From: an uncultured SAR116 cluster alpha proteobacterium
GTDB taxonomy: Bacteria > Pseudomonadota > Alphaproteobacteria > Puniceispirillales > Puniceispirillaceae
NCBI GenBank assembly: GCA_902596655.1
Contig: CACJUX010000001.1
Span: forward strand, 1 to 64,000
Reading direction: 5' to 3'
Length of the DNA stretch: 64,000 nt
This document shows, piece by piece, positions 46,946 to 55,790 of this stretch. Position 1 is the first letter of the stretch. Each line of letters opens with the position of its first letter. A program made the position numbers and the translations under genes. A model generated the notes under the pieces. The model saw nothing but the letters and a program-made list of their open reading frames with translations, made no database searches and was not told where the DNA came from.

Positions 46946-48362
46946 AATAAGGTCTTTCTAAAACATTTTTTTCTATATGTTGTTGCCACTGCTGTGTTGC
47001 CTCAATACCAGTCAAAAATATAGTATCAGAATTCTCCAACAACCTTTTTAGCGTGAGAAAAAGTGGTGTAGCCATACCCTCATATACCCCCACATTAGCA
47101 AGTGATCTTACGTGCCAATCCAATACTAAAGCTCCACAATTGTCTTGAGTGTTTTTTATTACATTTTCCAATTCTATTGATACTTCAGCAGAACTTGCAG
47201 CGCCCCACCTATGATGTAGATACGCGTCCATAACAGCAGTTGGAAAAACAACAAATGGTTTTTTACACGTGTCTTGCCAAAATAGCGAAGGTGTCGTTGG
47301 GTATGTTGTTCCAGACCTGAACCCAAGCGCTTGGTTAGAACAACTTGTGTCATAATGAAACCCAGCGTCGCACATCGCCTGCCAATCAGACATAGGATTT
47401 TTCCAACATTTCGCCCAATAGTGCGCTCTTGAGCCGAATAATTTACTATTTGACAATTCTTCAAGCTTCAACTTCACCGCCTCAAAATCTTTTGTCGAAT
47501 GATCGTTAATTCCGTAGTGAGCTCCAATTTCCCAGCCATCATTAGCGAGGCGTTTGAGCATTTCAGGAAATGGATGCTTTGAAGGATTGTAGTGCGGATC
47601 ATTGATGTGGGTTGGAACATGTTTTATTGGGCCCGGATATACAAAAAAAGTTGACTTGGCTCCTATAGCTGCTTCGATTTTCATAAAATCGTCAAACCTC
47701 CAATAAGGATCCTTGGCCTTAAGCATTAATGTTAATAATCCGTGCCACGCTGAATTAGCTTCAAATTTATTGTTTTTAAATAGGAATTTTGCAAACGCCC
47801 GTGCAAGGTCGAAGGGGGTGTGTAGTTGCGGGCCATCAACATCATGGGTCAAAATCACGCATGTTTTTTTACCCCAAACCGACGGGCCACGTTTCCAATG
47901 GTATCCCTTTTTATTTAATAGACGCTGAATGTATTGAACGTTGTTCTCTACCAGCGGTTTTGTAGACAGGCCCAGTTTAACGAGCGGGTGTTCTTTTGCA
48001 GGTAGCACTCCTTTGTTATCAAGTTTCGCATTGACTGCTTGAACCTCATGGTTAAACAGAAGAAGATTTGCTACGCCAGAAACACAATCGACACCCCTGT
48101 CTGTTTGTTGACCCCACAGCGAAACCTTTCCATCGACTAAGTGCCCAATTTTTGTGCCTTTTCCAAATGGCAGATTTAATCCTAGAAATTTTTTACTCTC
48201 ATTTTCACCGTATCGTATTTTAATGCTTGTAGACGGGGCTACAGCTTCATCATTAAAAATTGCAAATTTAGTATTCAGCCGTAAACCAATCTCAGATAGC
48301 GCATATACTACTTTCCTATATGATGGAGATCGTCTCGGTAAATCGACAATAAAACTTATCAA
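46938..48362 (-). CDS. Polysaccharide deacetylase-like protein with N-terminal extra domain
   Basis: A 474-residue protein. The C-terminal two thirds have the deacetylase fold: CVILTHDVDGPQLHTP (about 172, the HDVD variant seen in family members with a domain of the DUF7033 type), STFFVYPGP, WEIGAHYGINDHSTKDF (about 280) and VVFPTAVMDAYLHHRW, LVLDWHVRSL near the end. The first 150 residues (IKIRYGENESKKFLGLNLPF, HEVQAVNAKLDNKGVLPAKEHPLV) fit the small domain usually attached to this group. TTG start preceded by GGAGGAGTTCTAA. It is downstream of the second neuB-neuA pair in one unit. Confidence 0.75.
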   Translation of the reverse strand: MISFIVDLPRRSPSYRKVVYALSEIGLRLNTKFAIFNDEAVAPSTSIKIRYGENESKKFLGLNLPFGKGTKIGHLVDGKVSLWGQQTDRGVDCVSGVANLLLFNHEVQAVNAKLDNKGVLPAKEHPLVKLGLSTKPLVENNVQYIQRLLNKKGYHWKRGPSVWGKKTCVILTHDVDGPQLHTPFDLARAFAKFLFKNNKFEANSAWHGLLTLMLKAKDPYWRFDDFMKIEAAIGAKSTFFVYPGPIKHVPTHINDPHYNPSKHPFPEMLKRLANDGWEIGAHYGINDHSTKDFEAVKLKLEELSNSKLFGSRAHYWAKCWKNPMSDWQAMCDAGFHYDTSCSNQALGFRSGTTYPTTPSLFWQDTCKKPFVVFPTAVMDAYLHHRWGAASSAEVSIELENVIKNTQDNCGALVLDWHVRSLANVGVYEGMATPLFLTLKRLLENSDTIFLTGIEATQQWQQHIEKNVLERPYFV

Positions 48363-48384
48363 TTAGAACTCCTCCAAACTAAGG

Positions 48385-49107
48385 CTATTTAATTGGGAAA
48401 GTATCAAAGCGGCTTCTTAAAATAGCCTCTGCTAGACATAGGTCTTCTTCGGTGTCTATTGAGATATGTTTTTCCTCAAGAAGGATATAGGAAGAGTTAT
48501 CCCCCAAGAGACTTTTCTGCTCAAGCAGACAACGTCTAGTGAATGCATATGCCACTCCGTTCCTATGATAAAGCGATTGAAGTTGTTGCCGAGCAACCAC
48601 TCGCTCACCACTAGGATCCCAGAGTTCAAGCCTTCCATCCACGTCTTTTAATTGTTTAAGTGGATGGTATTTCACATCGGTTGTTGAAACAGTCCAGCAA
48701 CTAGTAAGGTTTTGGAAGGTTAATTTATTTAATACGTTTTTTACTTGGTCCGGTCTTCTAAGGGGTGACGTAGGCTGAAGCATCAAAACCATGTCATATG
48801 TCATCTTGTCCAAGTTCTCTATTTCCATTAGAGCGTGCGTCAATACGGCGAGATCCCCAACTAAATCTCCTGATAAAGTATCTGGACGCCAAAATGGGGT
48901 TGGGACACCGTATTTTTCCCCTTCCGCTGCAATGAGTGGATGGTCGGTAGAGATTATCGCGCGGTCTATTTCAACAAGCGCATTAACACAATTACACACA
49001 TGTCCAATTAATGACACTCCATTTATTTTCCTTAGATTTTTTAATTTTATACCTTTTGAACCACCACGTGCTGGAATAATAGCTAGTACTGATTTACCGT
49101 TGATCAT
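48385..49107 (-). CDS. CMP-nonulosonic acid synthetase family, copy 2
   Basis: A 240-residue cytidylyltransferase with SVLAIIPARGGSKGIKLKNL, DRAIISTDHPLIAAEGEKYG, FWRPDTLSGD, LMLQPTSPLRRPDQV and YHRNGVAYAF. It activates a sialic-type acid with CTP. It is clearly different from the copy at 37246 (low identity by eye) and has the more standard LQPTSPLR. It follows the second synthase (49130) by 22 bp, so this pair likely makes a second, different nonulosonic acid. Confidence 0.88.
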   Translation of the reverse strand: MINGKSVLAIIPARGGSKGIKLKNLRKINGVSLIGHVCNCVNALVEIDRAIISTDHPLIAAEGEKYGVPTPFWRPDTLSGDLVGDLAVLTHALMEIENLDKMTYDMVLMLQPTSPLRRPDQVKNVLNKLTFQNLTSCWTVSTTDVKYHPLKQLKDVDGRLELWDPSGERVVARQQLQSLYHRNGVAYAFTRRCLLEQKSLLGDNSSYILLEEKHISIDTEEDLCLAEAILRSRFDTFPIK

Positions 49108-49129
49108 TAGATTTTTTTACCGTGGGATT

Positions 49130-50683
49130 TTAAAGTTTTTCAATATCTAACAATTGCTTATCAATTTGAAAGCGACCCCAGTTATCAACGATAGTTTTCC
49201 TTTGTGAAGTAGTTAAATCATTTATCCTACTATCTCGATACACCGAATCATTCTCGTAAAGTCGTGAAGACACCTCCTCAAAAACACATCCACTAGTAGT
49301 ATTAAAACTGTGGAACACGCCGGGAGCGACCGTAATGATATCGCCTTTTTCGAGAACGTATTTTTTGCCATCTAGGAAAATTTTTAGAGTTCCCCAAATA
49401 ACAATAAATGACTCTTCTTTATATTTATGATAATGCGCCGGATGACTTTGTCCTGGCAATTGAACCAATATCTTTTTTGCGTACTCCCGGTCGATAATAT
49501 TTATTAATACTACACCAGTTTTGGGAAAATTTCTGACTCCATAATGATGTGAGTATTCTGTTTTAAAATCTTTGTTAAGGGTAATATCTGCATATGAGAG
49601 TAAGGCTTTCACCTCATGGATAGAGGCTTTTAGTATTTGACTAGGTTCGGCTTGCATGACTGGCAAAGCATCAAGATATATCGGTGAGTTTTTTGCTACG
49701 TCTTGAAGCAACTTGACATTTTTTTTGAACTGTCCGGAGGGCAATTGCCCTCCACGAATAGGAAATGCAAAATATGTATTGGCTTGTGTTAGTTCGGTTC
49801 CAGCTTTGAGATTAGTTTTTGCAAATACACCTCTTGATAAACTAGCTAGGCTGTTTTTTTCTTCTTCTGATATTGAGTCTCGTTTTTCTGACCCAAGAAT
49901 TTTTTTTGATTTCCGAAAGGCGTTTATCCAATCTCTAGCCTGCGCTGGGGTTGATGAATAAGCGTTGAGCTTTATTTCTTTATTTTCAAGTCCAACATGT
50001 CTCTCAAACATTTCTGCACCAACGGCGGCCGCAAGTCCCACATGCGACGTTTCGTTGGGTGCTTCGTGTGTAGACCACCCAATAGTTCTACCGCGATATC
50101 TCCTCTTAAAATCACCGATGTTCATCAGGTGACAATTTTCGTCTGGAGTAGGGTAAATGGAAACGCAATGCATCAGCGCAAAATCTACACCGCGGTGTTC
50201 GAAAAAAGTTACTAGATTGTCAACCTCATTTATGCTCAGTCCGCCAGTAGATGCTATTACTGGTAAATTTGAATCTGATATCTTTTCAAGGAGTGGCCAG
50301 TCCTTTGCTGAACAACTCGCCACCTTAATTACATCAAAATTCATTTCACAAATCTTATTGACCGAAAATTCGTCAAAAGGTGTACAAATGGTAACAAACC
50401 CTCTTTGTTTTGCTGCGTTTTTTAATTCTTCGTAGTCTCCCCACTCTAGTTTTGTTGAGAGAAACCGAGGGACATGCTTGTTTTTTGAATTTTTTCTCTC
50501 ATCCACGTGTATAAAGTTCGGTATGTCACGGAACTGAAATTTAAAACCGGCACGAACATCGCACTCCTCCACTACATCCCCAAAAGCATCAACGATAGCA
50601 AGGCCATGCTGGAGTGAACCTTGATGGTTGTTCGCAAGGTCCAAAACAAAAAGATCCGCAAAATTGAAATTTTGATCCAACAA
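49130..50683 (-). CDS. Nonulosonic acid synthase (NeuB) fused to a cupin domain, copy 2
   Basis: A 517-residue fusion. Residues 1-270 are a NeuB-type barrel: LFVLDLANNHQGSLQHGLAI, VRAGFKFQFRDIP, FDVIKVASCSAKDWPLLE, VIASTGGLSINEVDNL, MHCVSIYPTP and IGWSTHEAP; about 280-345 is an SAF-like part (LSRGVFAKTNLKAGTEL). Residues about 380-500 are a cupin with GQSHPAHYHKYKEESFIV (about 408-425) and PGVFHSFNT (about 455), giving the His-x-His...Glu...His metal set, as in D-lyxose-isomerase-like cupins. A cupin could isomerise or epimerise the sugar, or bind it. TTG start with a GGAG site. Confidence 0.85.
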   Translation of the reverse strand: MLDQNFNFADLFVLDLANNHQGSLQHGLAIVDAFGDVVEECDVRAGFKFQFRDIPNFIHVDERKNSKNKHVPRFLSTKLEWGDYEELKNAAKQRGFVTICTPFDEFSVNKICEMNFDVIKVASCSAKDWPLLEKISDSNLPVIASTGGLSINEVDNLVTFFEHRGVDFALMHCVSIYPTPDENCHLMNIGDFKRRYRGRTIGWSTHEAPNETSHVGLAAAVGAEMFERHVGLENKEIKLNAYSSTPAQARDWINAFRKSKKILGSEKRDSISEEEKNSLASLSRGVFAKTNLKAGTELTQANTYFAFPIRGGQLPSGQFKKNVKLLQDVAKNSPIYLDALPVMQAEPSQILKASIHEVKALLSYADITLNKDFKTEYSHHYGVRNFPKTGVVLINIIDREYAKKILVQLPGQSHPAHYHKYKEESFIVIWGTLKIFLDGKKYVLEKGDIITVAPGVFHSFNTTSGCVFEEVSSRLYENDSVYRDSRINDLTTSQRKTIVDNWGRFQIDKQLLDIEKL

Positions 50684-50695
50684 GTTGTTTCTCCG

Positions 50696-51787
50696 TTACC
50701 AAATAGCGTCCTGGTTAAAACCTTTAGTGTAGTCAATTTTGACGGTGTTTCGGCTCTTTGCTGATTTATATGCAGCGGCAACAACGAGCATCGTCTCTAA
50801 ACCTCTTTTTAATGAGATAGGTGAGGTGACGTTTCCCCTATTAACAACTGAAACGATATGTTCTAGTTCACAAATAAAATCTATCGGCCTCGTTTTTTCG
50901 AAATTTTCTATTTGAATTTTCTGACATTCAACGCTGTGGATAACTTTATCGAGCTCCGGCTCAGCATTGCAATGCCATTCAATAAAATCATCAGGCAATT
51001 GAATACGTGCAAACTTCCTCGCTGGACGAGTTATTACGTCTTGGACGCATCTCCCTAAAAGGCCTGTTTCTGTTTTGAATGTCATTACACTTAAATCATC
51101 ATAATCTACCTCGTTACTGTAAACAAAATTCATTGTAGCTTGGACTTCAACAATCCGTCCGGCGCCGATCAAGTAACTCAAAAATTGCCAGAAATTTATG
51201 GCATGGGAATGTTCTCCTGTCGCTCCTCCACCTAGGTCAGAAAAACCTAGATATGTGTCGTTTGGTCCTTTCAACCAGGGATGCGCGTTGAATATACCGC
51301 CCCAGTGTTCCCGGAATTCAACATCGAGTGTAGTTGTCTCTGTAGCTATAATTGGCTGGCATAATTCAGATAAAAACCTCGCTGCATGACCAACAACATG
51401 GTTGTAGCCAGTGAACACGGGTATGTTTAATGATTTGGAAAGCTCATAAACCTCACTGGCGCCAGCTAAATTTGGAGTGCAAAGTGGCTTTTCGATTAGC
51501 ATTGCACCGGGCTTTTCTTTTAGCGCTTTCATTGCCAATTCCATGTGAGTATTTGGAGGTGTGCCAATAATGATTAAGTCAAAACCACCAGTCGGGACAT
51601 CAGAGTAACTGGTTAATTGGATACCATCATCCCATCGACCATATCTCTTTGGGTAAATATCCACTTTCGTTCGATTAAGTGCCGCTGGGTCGATATCACA
51701 CATTACTACGTCCCAACCGAGATGCCTTGCGGCGTGAGCAAGGTGGTTGCCAATTGATCCGGCGCCATAAATCTTAACTCTCTGCAT
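50696..51787 (-). CDS. Gfo/Idh/MocA family NAD(P)-dependent oxidoreductase, copy 1
   Basis: About 363 residues: Rossmann motif VKIYGAGSIGNHLAHAARHL at the N-terminus, IGTPPNTHMELAMKAL, GAMLIEKPLCTPNLAG (the EKP motif), and the catalytic-domain segment GFSDLGGGATGEHSHAINFWQF with the conserved Gly-Gly-...-His. Such enzymes oxidise or reduce sugars or nucleotide sugars. The ATG at 51787 is preferred; an in-frame TTG at 51856 would overlap the upstream gene. It lies 12 bp before the synthase-cupin gene, so it may prepare that sugar precursor. Confidence 0.82.
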   Translation of the reverse strand: MQRVKIYGAGSIGNHLAHAARHLGWDVVMCDIDPAALNRTKVDIYPKRYGRWDDGIQLTSYSDVPTGGFDLIIIGTPPNTHMELAMKALKEKPGAMLIEKPLCTPNLAGASEVYELSKSLNIPVFTGYNHVVGHAARFLSELCQPIIATETTTLDVEFREHWGGIFNAHPWLKGPNDTYLGFSDLGGGATGEHSHAINFWQFLSYLIGAGRIVEVQATMNFVYSNEVDYDDLSVMTFKTETGLLGRCVQDVITRPARKFARIQLPDDFIEWHCNAEPELDKVIHSVECQKIQIENFEKTRPIDFICELEHIVSVVNRGNVTSPISLKRGLETMLVVAAAYKSAKSRNTVKIDYTKGFNQDAIW

Positions 51788-51852
51788 TAAATCAATTCTT
51801 TCAAACAAAACAGACAAAAAAAAACATTCAACAACTCTTAATTCAGCGTCAT

Positions 51853-53046
51853 TCAACCCAGCAACCTGTCATATACCGCACTCACTTTATCATGTTGTCT
51901 GCCAAATTGCTTTTGCGCATCTAAAGCTATTGACTTGCGGTCAAAAGCCAAATCAATTGATTGCCCTAAGACATTGAGAATCGAGGCTCTATCAGCAGGC
52001 TCATGTAGAAGACCATTCTTTTTTGGATCTACAAATTGTTCAATAGATGGTATTTTTGAACCTATAACCGGCGTACCACAAGCCAATGCTTCTATAACGG
52101 CATTCGGGGACCCCTCAAGTAGCGACGGAAGAGCCAAATAGTCTGCAGCGTTCAAATAATCTGGAAGAGTTTTTTGTTCTACAGCTCCAACATATTTGAT
52201 CACATTTGGGTAGTTGTGTTCTAGCAGGAGTATTTTATCCAAGTCCGGACCTTCCTGACCAATAATTAATAATTGGATGGGTTCGCTCGTAATCTGCCAA
52301 TATTCGACAAATATTTTTGCAAATTCTGCGATATTTTTCCGAGGGATCACTGAACCAACAAATACGTAAAGTTTGGTCGAACTATCAATTCCCATTGATT
52401 TTTTCAAATTATTTTGATTTTTTGGATAAAAGGTTGCTGTGTCGACGCCATTCGATATCACTAAAAGCTTACTGTCGCGATTAAAACCAAGTTGTTCAAA
52501 ATATTCGTCATAATGTGGGGCCATTGAGATTATCTCGTCTGCTCCATCCAGAGCTTCAAGCATCCGGTTTCTTGTCCTAAGCCCCCTATTTATTTCTTTG
52601 TATAAATCTCCAGCTCTGACGGTTACCAGCGTTTTAATTCCTAATTTTTTTCCTGCTCTGACAGCAGCTACTCCCGAAGGCAACAAACACTGAGCATGAA
52701 TTAAATTAGGTTGAAATACTCTAGAATAGCTATGAATCAATCGACTGTATTGAAAGTCTGAAAACAAGCTGATTTTTGGTATTTTCAGCATGGGAGGTCT
52801 ACTAACCTCAAGACAATGAGGTTCGTTAAAACTCCCTTTGTTTTTTACCATTCGGGCTTCACTGACATAGCCATCTAGAAACTTCTCAGGAACAAACGGC
52901 AACCACGGTTTAGGATTAAGGATTGATATTTTGTATGATTCAGCGAGCTTTTTAGCTTCTCGCTGAACATAGATTCCCCGCTCTGGTTGATAGCTATTCG
53001 GCCAGAGATGTGAAACGATCAGGACTCTTTTTTGATTTCTTTCCAT
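51853..53046 (-). CDS. Glycosyltransferase family 4 (GT-B)
   Basis: A 397-residue GT4: VLIVSHLWPNSYQPERGIYV, HAQCLLPSGVAAVRAGKKLG, LVTVRAGDLYKEINR, LLVISNGVDTATFYP, YVFVGSVIPRKNIAEFAKIF and LPSLLEGSPNAVIEALACGTPVIGS (E-x7-E motif). A standard retaining GT-B enzyme of the SAM- and wall-glycan type. Donor and acceptor are not deducible. It is 4 bp after the amidotransferase gene stop, in one operon. Confidence 0.9.
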   Translation of the reverse strand: MERNQKRVLIVSHLWPNSYQPERGIYVQREAKKLAESYKISILNPKPWLPFVPEKFLDGYVSEARMVKNKGSFNEPHCLEVSRPPMLKIPKISLFSDFQYSRLIHSYSRVFQPNLIHAQCLLPSGVAAVRAGKKLGIKTLVTVRAGDLYKEINRGLRTRNRMLEALDGADEIISMAPHYDEYFEQLGFNRDSKLLVISNGVDTATFYPKNQNNLKKSMGIDSSTKLYVFVGSVIPRKNIAEFAKIFVEYWQITSEPIQLLIIGQEGPDLDKILLLEHNYPNVIKYVGAVEQKTLPDYLNAADYLALPSLLEGSPNAVIEALACGTPVIGSKIPSIEQFVDPKKNGLLHEPADRASILNVLGQSIDLAFDRKSIALDAQKQFGRQHDKVSAVYDRLLG

Positions 53047-53049
53047 GCC

Positions 53050-54930
53050 TTAGTTAATTCTCAAATTGGGAACCGTTTTTCGCCAAATTTGAAAACAAAA
53101 AATAGCCCAAATCCATTTTGAAAAATCCTCACCTGCCCTATGCCGTTTAAATATTGAGTGCACACCACTATAGTTGAAAATTTCACATGTTTTTAAATTT
53201 TCCTCAGAGAGTGTGTCCTCAACTTTATTGCTAAGCGCGCCTTGGCGCAACCACTGAGCCACAGGTATTTCAAATCCTACTTTTGGAGCATCAATCAACT
53301 CACGGCTAATTCCTTGCCGCTCAAGCAAAGCCTTATATAAATGCTTCGTTCTCATATTTTTTAATTTGAGACCTTCTGGCAGTTTGGCCAAGTACTCAAA
53401 CAATGTAGGGTCCATTAATGGTGACCTCGGTTCAATTGAATTAGCCATGCATGTCATATCTAATTTTACTAATATATCATCGTGGAGAAAAGTTGTGACA
53501 TCCTCAAACATATGCTGATCCATGGTGCCTTCAATTACCTTAGAGGCTTCACTCATCAAATTGTTTTTGTGAGATTCATTGTATTGTTCTTCAAAGTTTG
53601 GCGTAAAGATTTCAATACCACGTATTTGTCGGAATGTTCTGCTCGCATGCATATTTTTCCGGCTATCCTCTAAGCCAAAAAATCGGGCTAGCTTTCCAAA
53701 TTTTCCTGAGTTATGCGTCGCATAATGATGTAGACTTTTTGCGAGAACGTTCCGCAAAAATTTTGATGGAATAAATTTTTTGTAAATGGTGTGAAGGCGA
53801 CTAACGTAGTATTTCTGATACCCAGCTGCTGATTCGTCCCCCCCATCCCCAGTGAGTGCTACAGTAATACCTTTTCTGGCTAACTTTGCCACGTAATATG
53901 ATGGGATTGCAGATATATCACAAAAAGGCATCCCAAAGTGGTGTTGTAACTTCACCGCAGTATCAAAAATGTCAGATGAAAGGGTTAGATTATGGTGCTC
54001 ACAATCATACTTTTTCACGAGTTGGTCAGTCATAAGGGAAAAAACCGAAGTTTTTTCACCCTCGTTATACAGCGTGTATGTGCTGAGCTTTTCAATTTTT
54101 GCTGCAGCGTAAGACAACACTAAAGACGAGTCGACCCCGCCACTGAGAAAAACGCCAAGAGGGACATCCGAAACTAGCCTTTTTGTAACAGCTTCGTTAA
54201 CAAGAAAGTCAAGTTCTTCAATGGCTGCTTGCTCACTAACCACTTGTTTGGGATTATATTTCAGTTGCCAGTATCTTTTGGTGCTCTCTCTACCAAACCG
54301 GTCTACAACCGTGTAGCTTGCTGCTGGAACACTCTGGATATCGTCAATAATCAGTGTGTCGTTCGGAATCCAAAAATTCGTGAAATAAGAAGCTATGGCC
54401 TCACTGTTTGCTGTTATTTGGGGCATGAAAGGATAAAGAGCTTGAATCTCCGATGCAAAGATTAGCCGGCCTTTTTGTATTGTATAATAAAGTGGTTTTT
54501 TGCCTAATCGGTCTCGGGCCAATATGAGTTTTTGCTCATGTTTATCCCAAATTGCAGCTGCAAACATACCATCAAACCTTTGAAAGGCATTAAAACCCCA
54601 ATGATTGATTGCGTTTGGTACGACTTCACTGTCACCGTTTGAAAAAAATCTTTGTCCATTGCTTTCAAGAGTTTTTCGCAACGATTTGTAATTATATAAT
54701 TCCCCGTTGAACACAGATACAAAGCGTCCGGAACAGTCTGCTATTGGTTGCTGAGCTTTTATGCTTAAGTCAATAATAGACAGCCTCGTATGCGCTAGGC
54801 CGACATTATTTTTTGTCCACGTGTCCTCACCGTCTGGCCCTCGGTGACGCTGATGGTTTATAAGTGGTTGCAGTTGTCGTTTAGTGACTTCACACCCATC
54901 AAAACTAAGTATCCCTCCAATTCCACACAT
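53050..54930 (-). CDS. Asparagine synthase-like amidotransferase (AsnB family), copy 2
   Basis: A 626-residue amidotransferase. I start at the ATG 54930 because the mature protein must begin MCGIGG with Cys as N-terminal nucleophile; it follows AGAGG. Motifs: NHQRHRGPDGED, FNGELYNYK, LGVFLSGGVDSSLVLSY, VALTGDGGDESAAGYQKYYV and DDILVKLDMTCMANSIEPRSPLMDP. It is distinct from the copy at 26461. The tight link with a GT4 and nucleotide-sugar genes suggests amidation of a uronic or nonulosonic acid carboxylate; this is inference from the WbpS-type precedent. Confidence 0.87.
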   Translation of the reverse strand: MCGIGGILSFDGCEVTKRQLQPLINHQRHRGPDGEDTWTKNNVGLAHTRLSIIDLSIKAQQPIADCSGRFVSVFNGELYNYKSLRKTLESNGQRFFSNGDSEVVPNAINHWGFNAFQRFDGMFAAAIWDKHEQKLILARDRLGKKPLYYTIQKGRLIFASEIQALYPFMPQITANSEAIASYFTNFWIPNDTLIIDDIQSVPAASYTVVDRFGRESTKRYWQLKYNPKQVVSEQAAIEELDFLVNEAVTKRLVSDVPLGVFLSGGVDSSLVLSYAAAKIEKLSTYTLYNEGEKTSVFSLMTDQLVKKYDCEHHNLTLSSDIFDTAVKLQHHFGMPFCDISAIPSYYVAKLARKGITVALTGDGGDESAAGYQKYYVSRLHTIYKKFIPSKFLRNVLAKSLHHYATHNSGKFGKLARFFGLEDSRKNMHASRTFRQIRGIEIFTPNFEEQYNESHKNNLMSEASKVIEGTMDQHMFEDVTTFLHDDILVKLDMTCMANSIEPRSPLMDPTLFEYLAKLPEGLKLKNMRTKHLYKALLERQGISRELIDAPKVGFEIPVAQWLRQGALSNKVEDTLSEENLKTCEIFNYSGVHSIFKRHRAGEDFSKWIWAIFCFQIWRKTVPNLRIN

Positions 54931-54982
54931 CTTGGTAATCTTGCCTCTGGTAAGCAAAGTCAAAGCTTCGCGTTAGTTTTAT

Positions 54983-55711
54983 TTATTGGCAATCCTCAAT
55001 TGAAACTAGGAAGACACCGTGAGTTCTAAGTAAAGGGAAAAAGACCTCCAGCACGTGGACTAGCAATGGTGAAAATGGAGCTAGACATCTTGAAAGAGGG
55101 GGCGCTAACGTTAGACTACTCCATCGTATACGGAAATTTGGAAACAATCTTTTTATTTCACTTAAATTAATGCCAATCGTGTTTTTATTCAAAGGATGAC
55201 TAATTCTAAAATCCGATACTAATATTATCCCATCATTTTTTAAAACACGGATCATTTCGTTAGCTAAAGTGGTCCGCAAATCGCTGCTTCTAATAGATGA
55301 AAAGACGGTATTGGCTGTCACCATAGACATACTTTTCTCTCCAAATGGAATGGACAAGCCATCACAAACTTGAAAGTCTAGATGAGGAGAAAGGCTTTTT
55401 GCTAAACCTATACGATCTTCAAGGATGTCAATACCGTGAAGCATTTTGGGGTTCCCTCCCCACTCGAGAACTTGCCTGAGCCAGGCACCTGAGCCACAAC
55501 CAACATCTAACATTTCAACGCTGCTAAAATCAGAAAAATTTATATTCTTCAATAACTGACAGACTTTTGCCTGAAAACGGTAGTCATCAAATCGCACTTC
55601 TGGCCTAGACCACGTGTACAGGAGATGCTTTTTTTCCTCATCCCTTTTTGCGTAAACACTGCATATTTCTGTAACGGCGTCTTTATTTTTATTTGACAAA
55701 TCTTGCTCCAA
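54983..55711 (-). CDS. Class I SAM-dependent methyltransferase
   Basis: A 242-residue methyltransferase: VEMLDVGCGSGAWLRQVLEW (motif I, about 65-84), LHGIDILEDRIGLAKSL (acidic loop), QVCDGLSIPFGEKSMSMVTA and MIRVLKNDGIILVSDFRISHPL. An in-frame stop directly precedes a TTG at 55711, so TTG is the earliest possible start; no ATG occurs before motif I. Substrate unknown, probably a sugar. It lies just downstream of the broken rmlB and upstream of the AsnB-like gene. Confidence 0.78.
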   Translation of the reverse strand: MEQDLSNKNKDAVTEICSVYAKRDEEKKHLLYTWSRPEVRFDDYRFQAKVCQLLKNINFSDFSSVEMLDVGCGSGAWLRQVLEWGGNPKMLHGIDILEDRIGLAKSLSPHLDFQVCDGLSIPFGEKSMSMVTANTVFSSIRSSDLRTTLANEMIRVLKNDGIILVSDFRISHPLNKNTIGINLSEIKRLFPNFRIRWSSLTLAPPLSRCLAPFSPLLVHVLEVFFPLLRTHGVFLVSIEDCQ

Positions 55712-55790
55712 TCAGGCCATTAGAACGAGCACTTTCTGAGTCCGTAAATTCCAATCAAAAACTTCTGCGAGTGGCCCTACAAATAATGAA

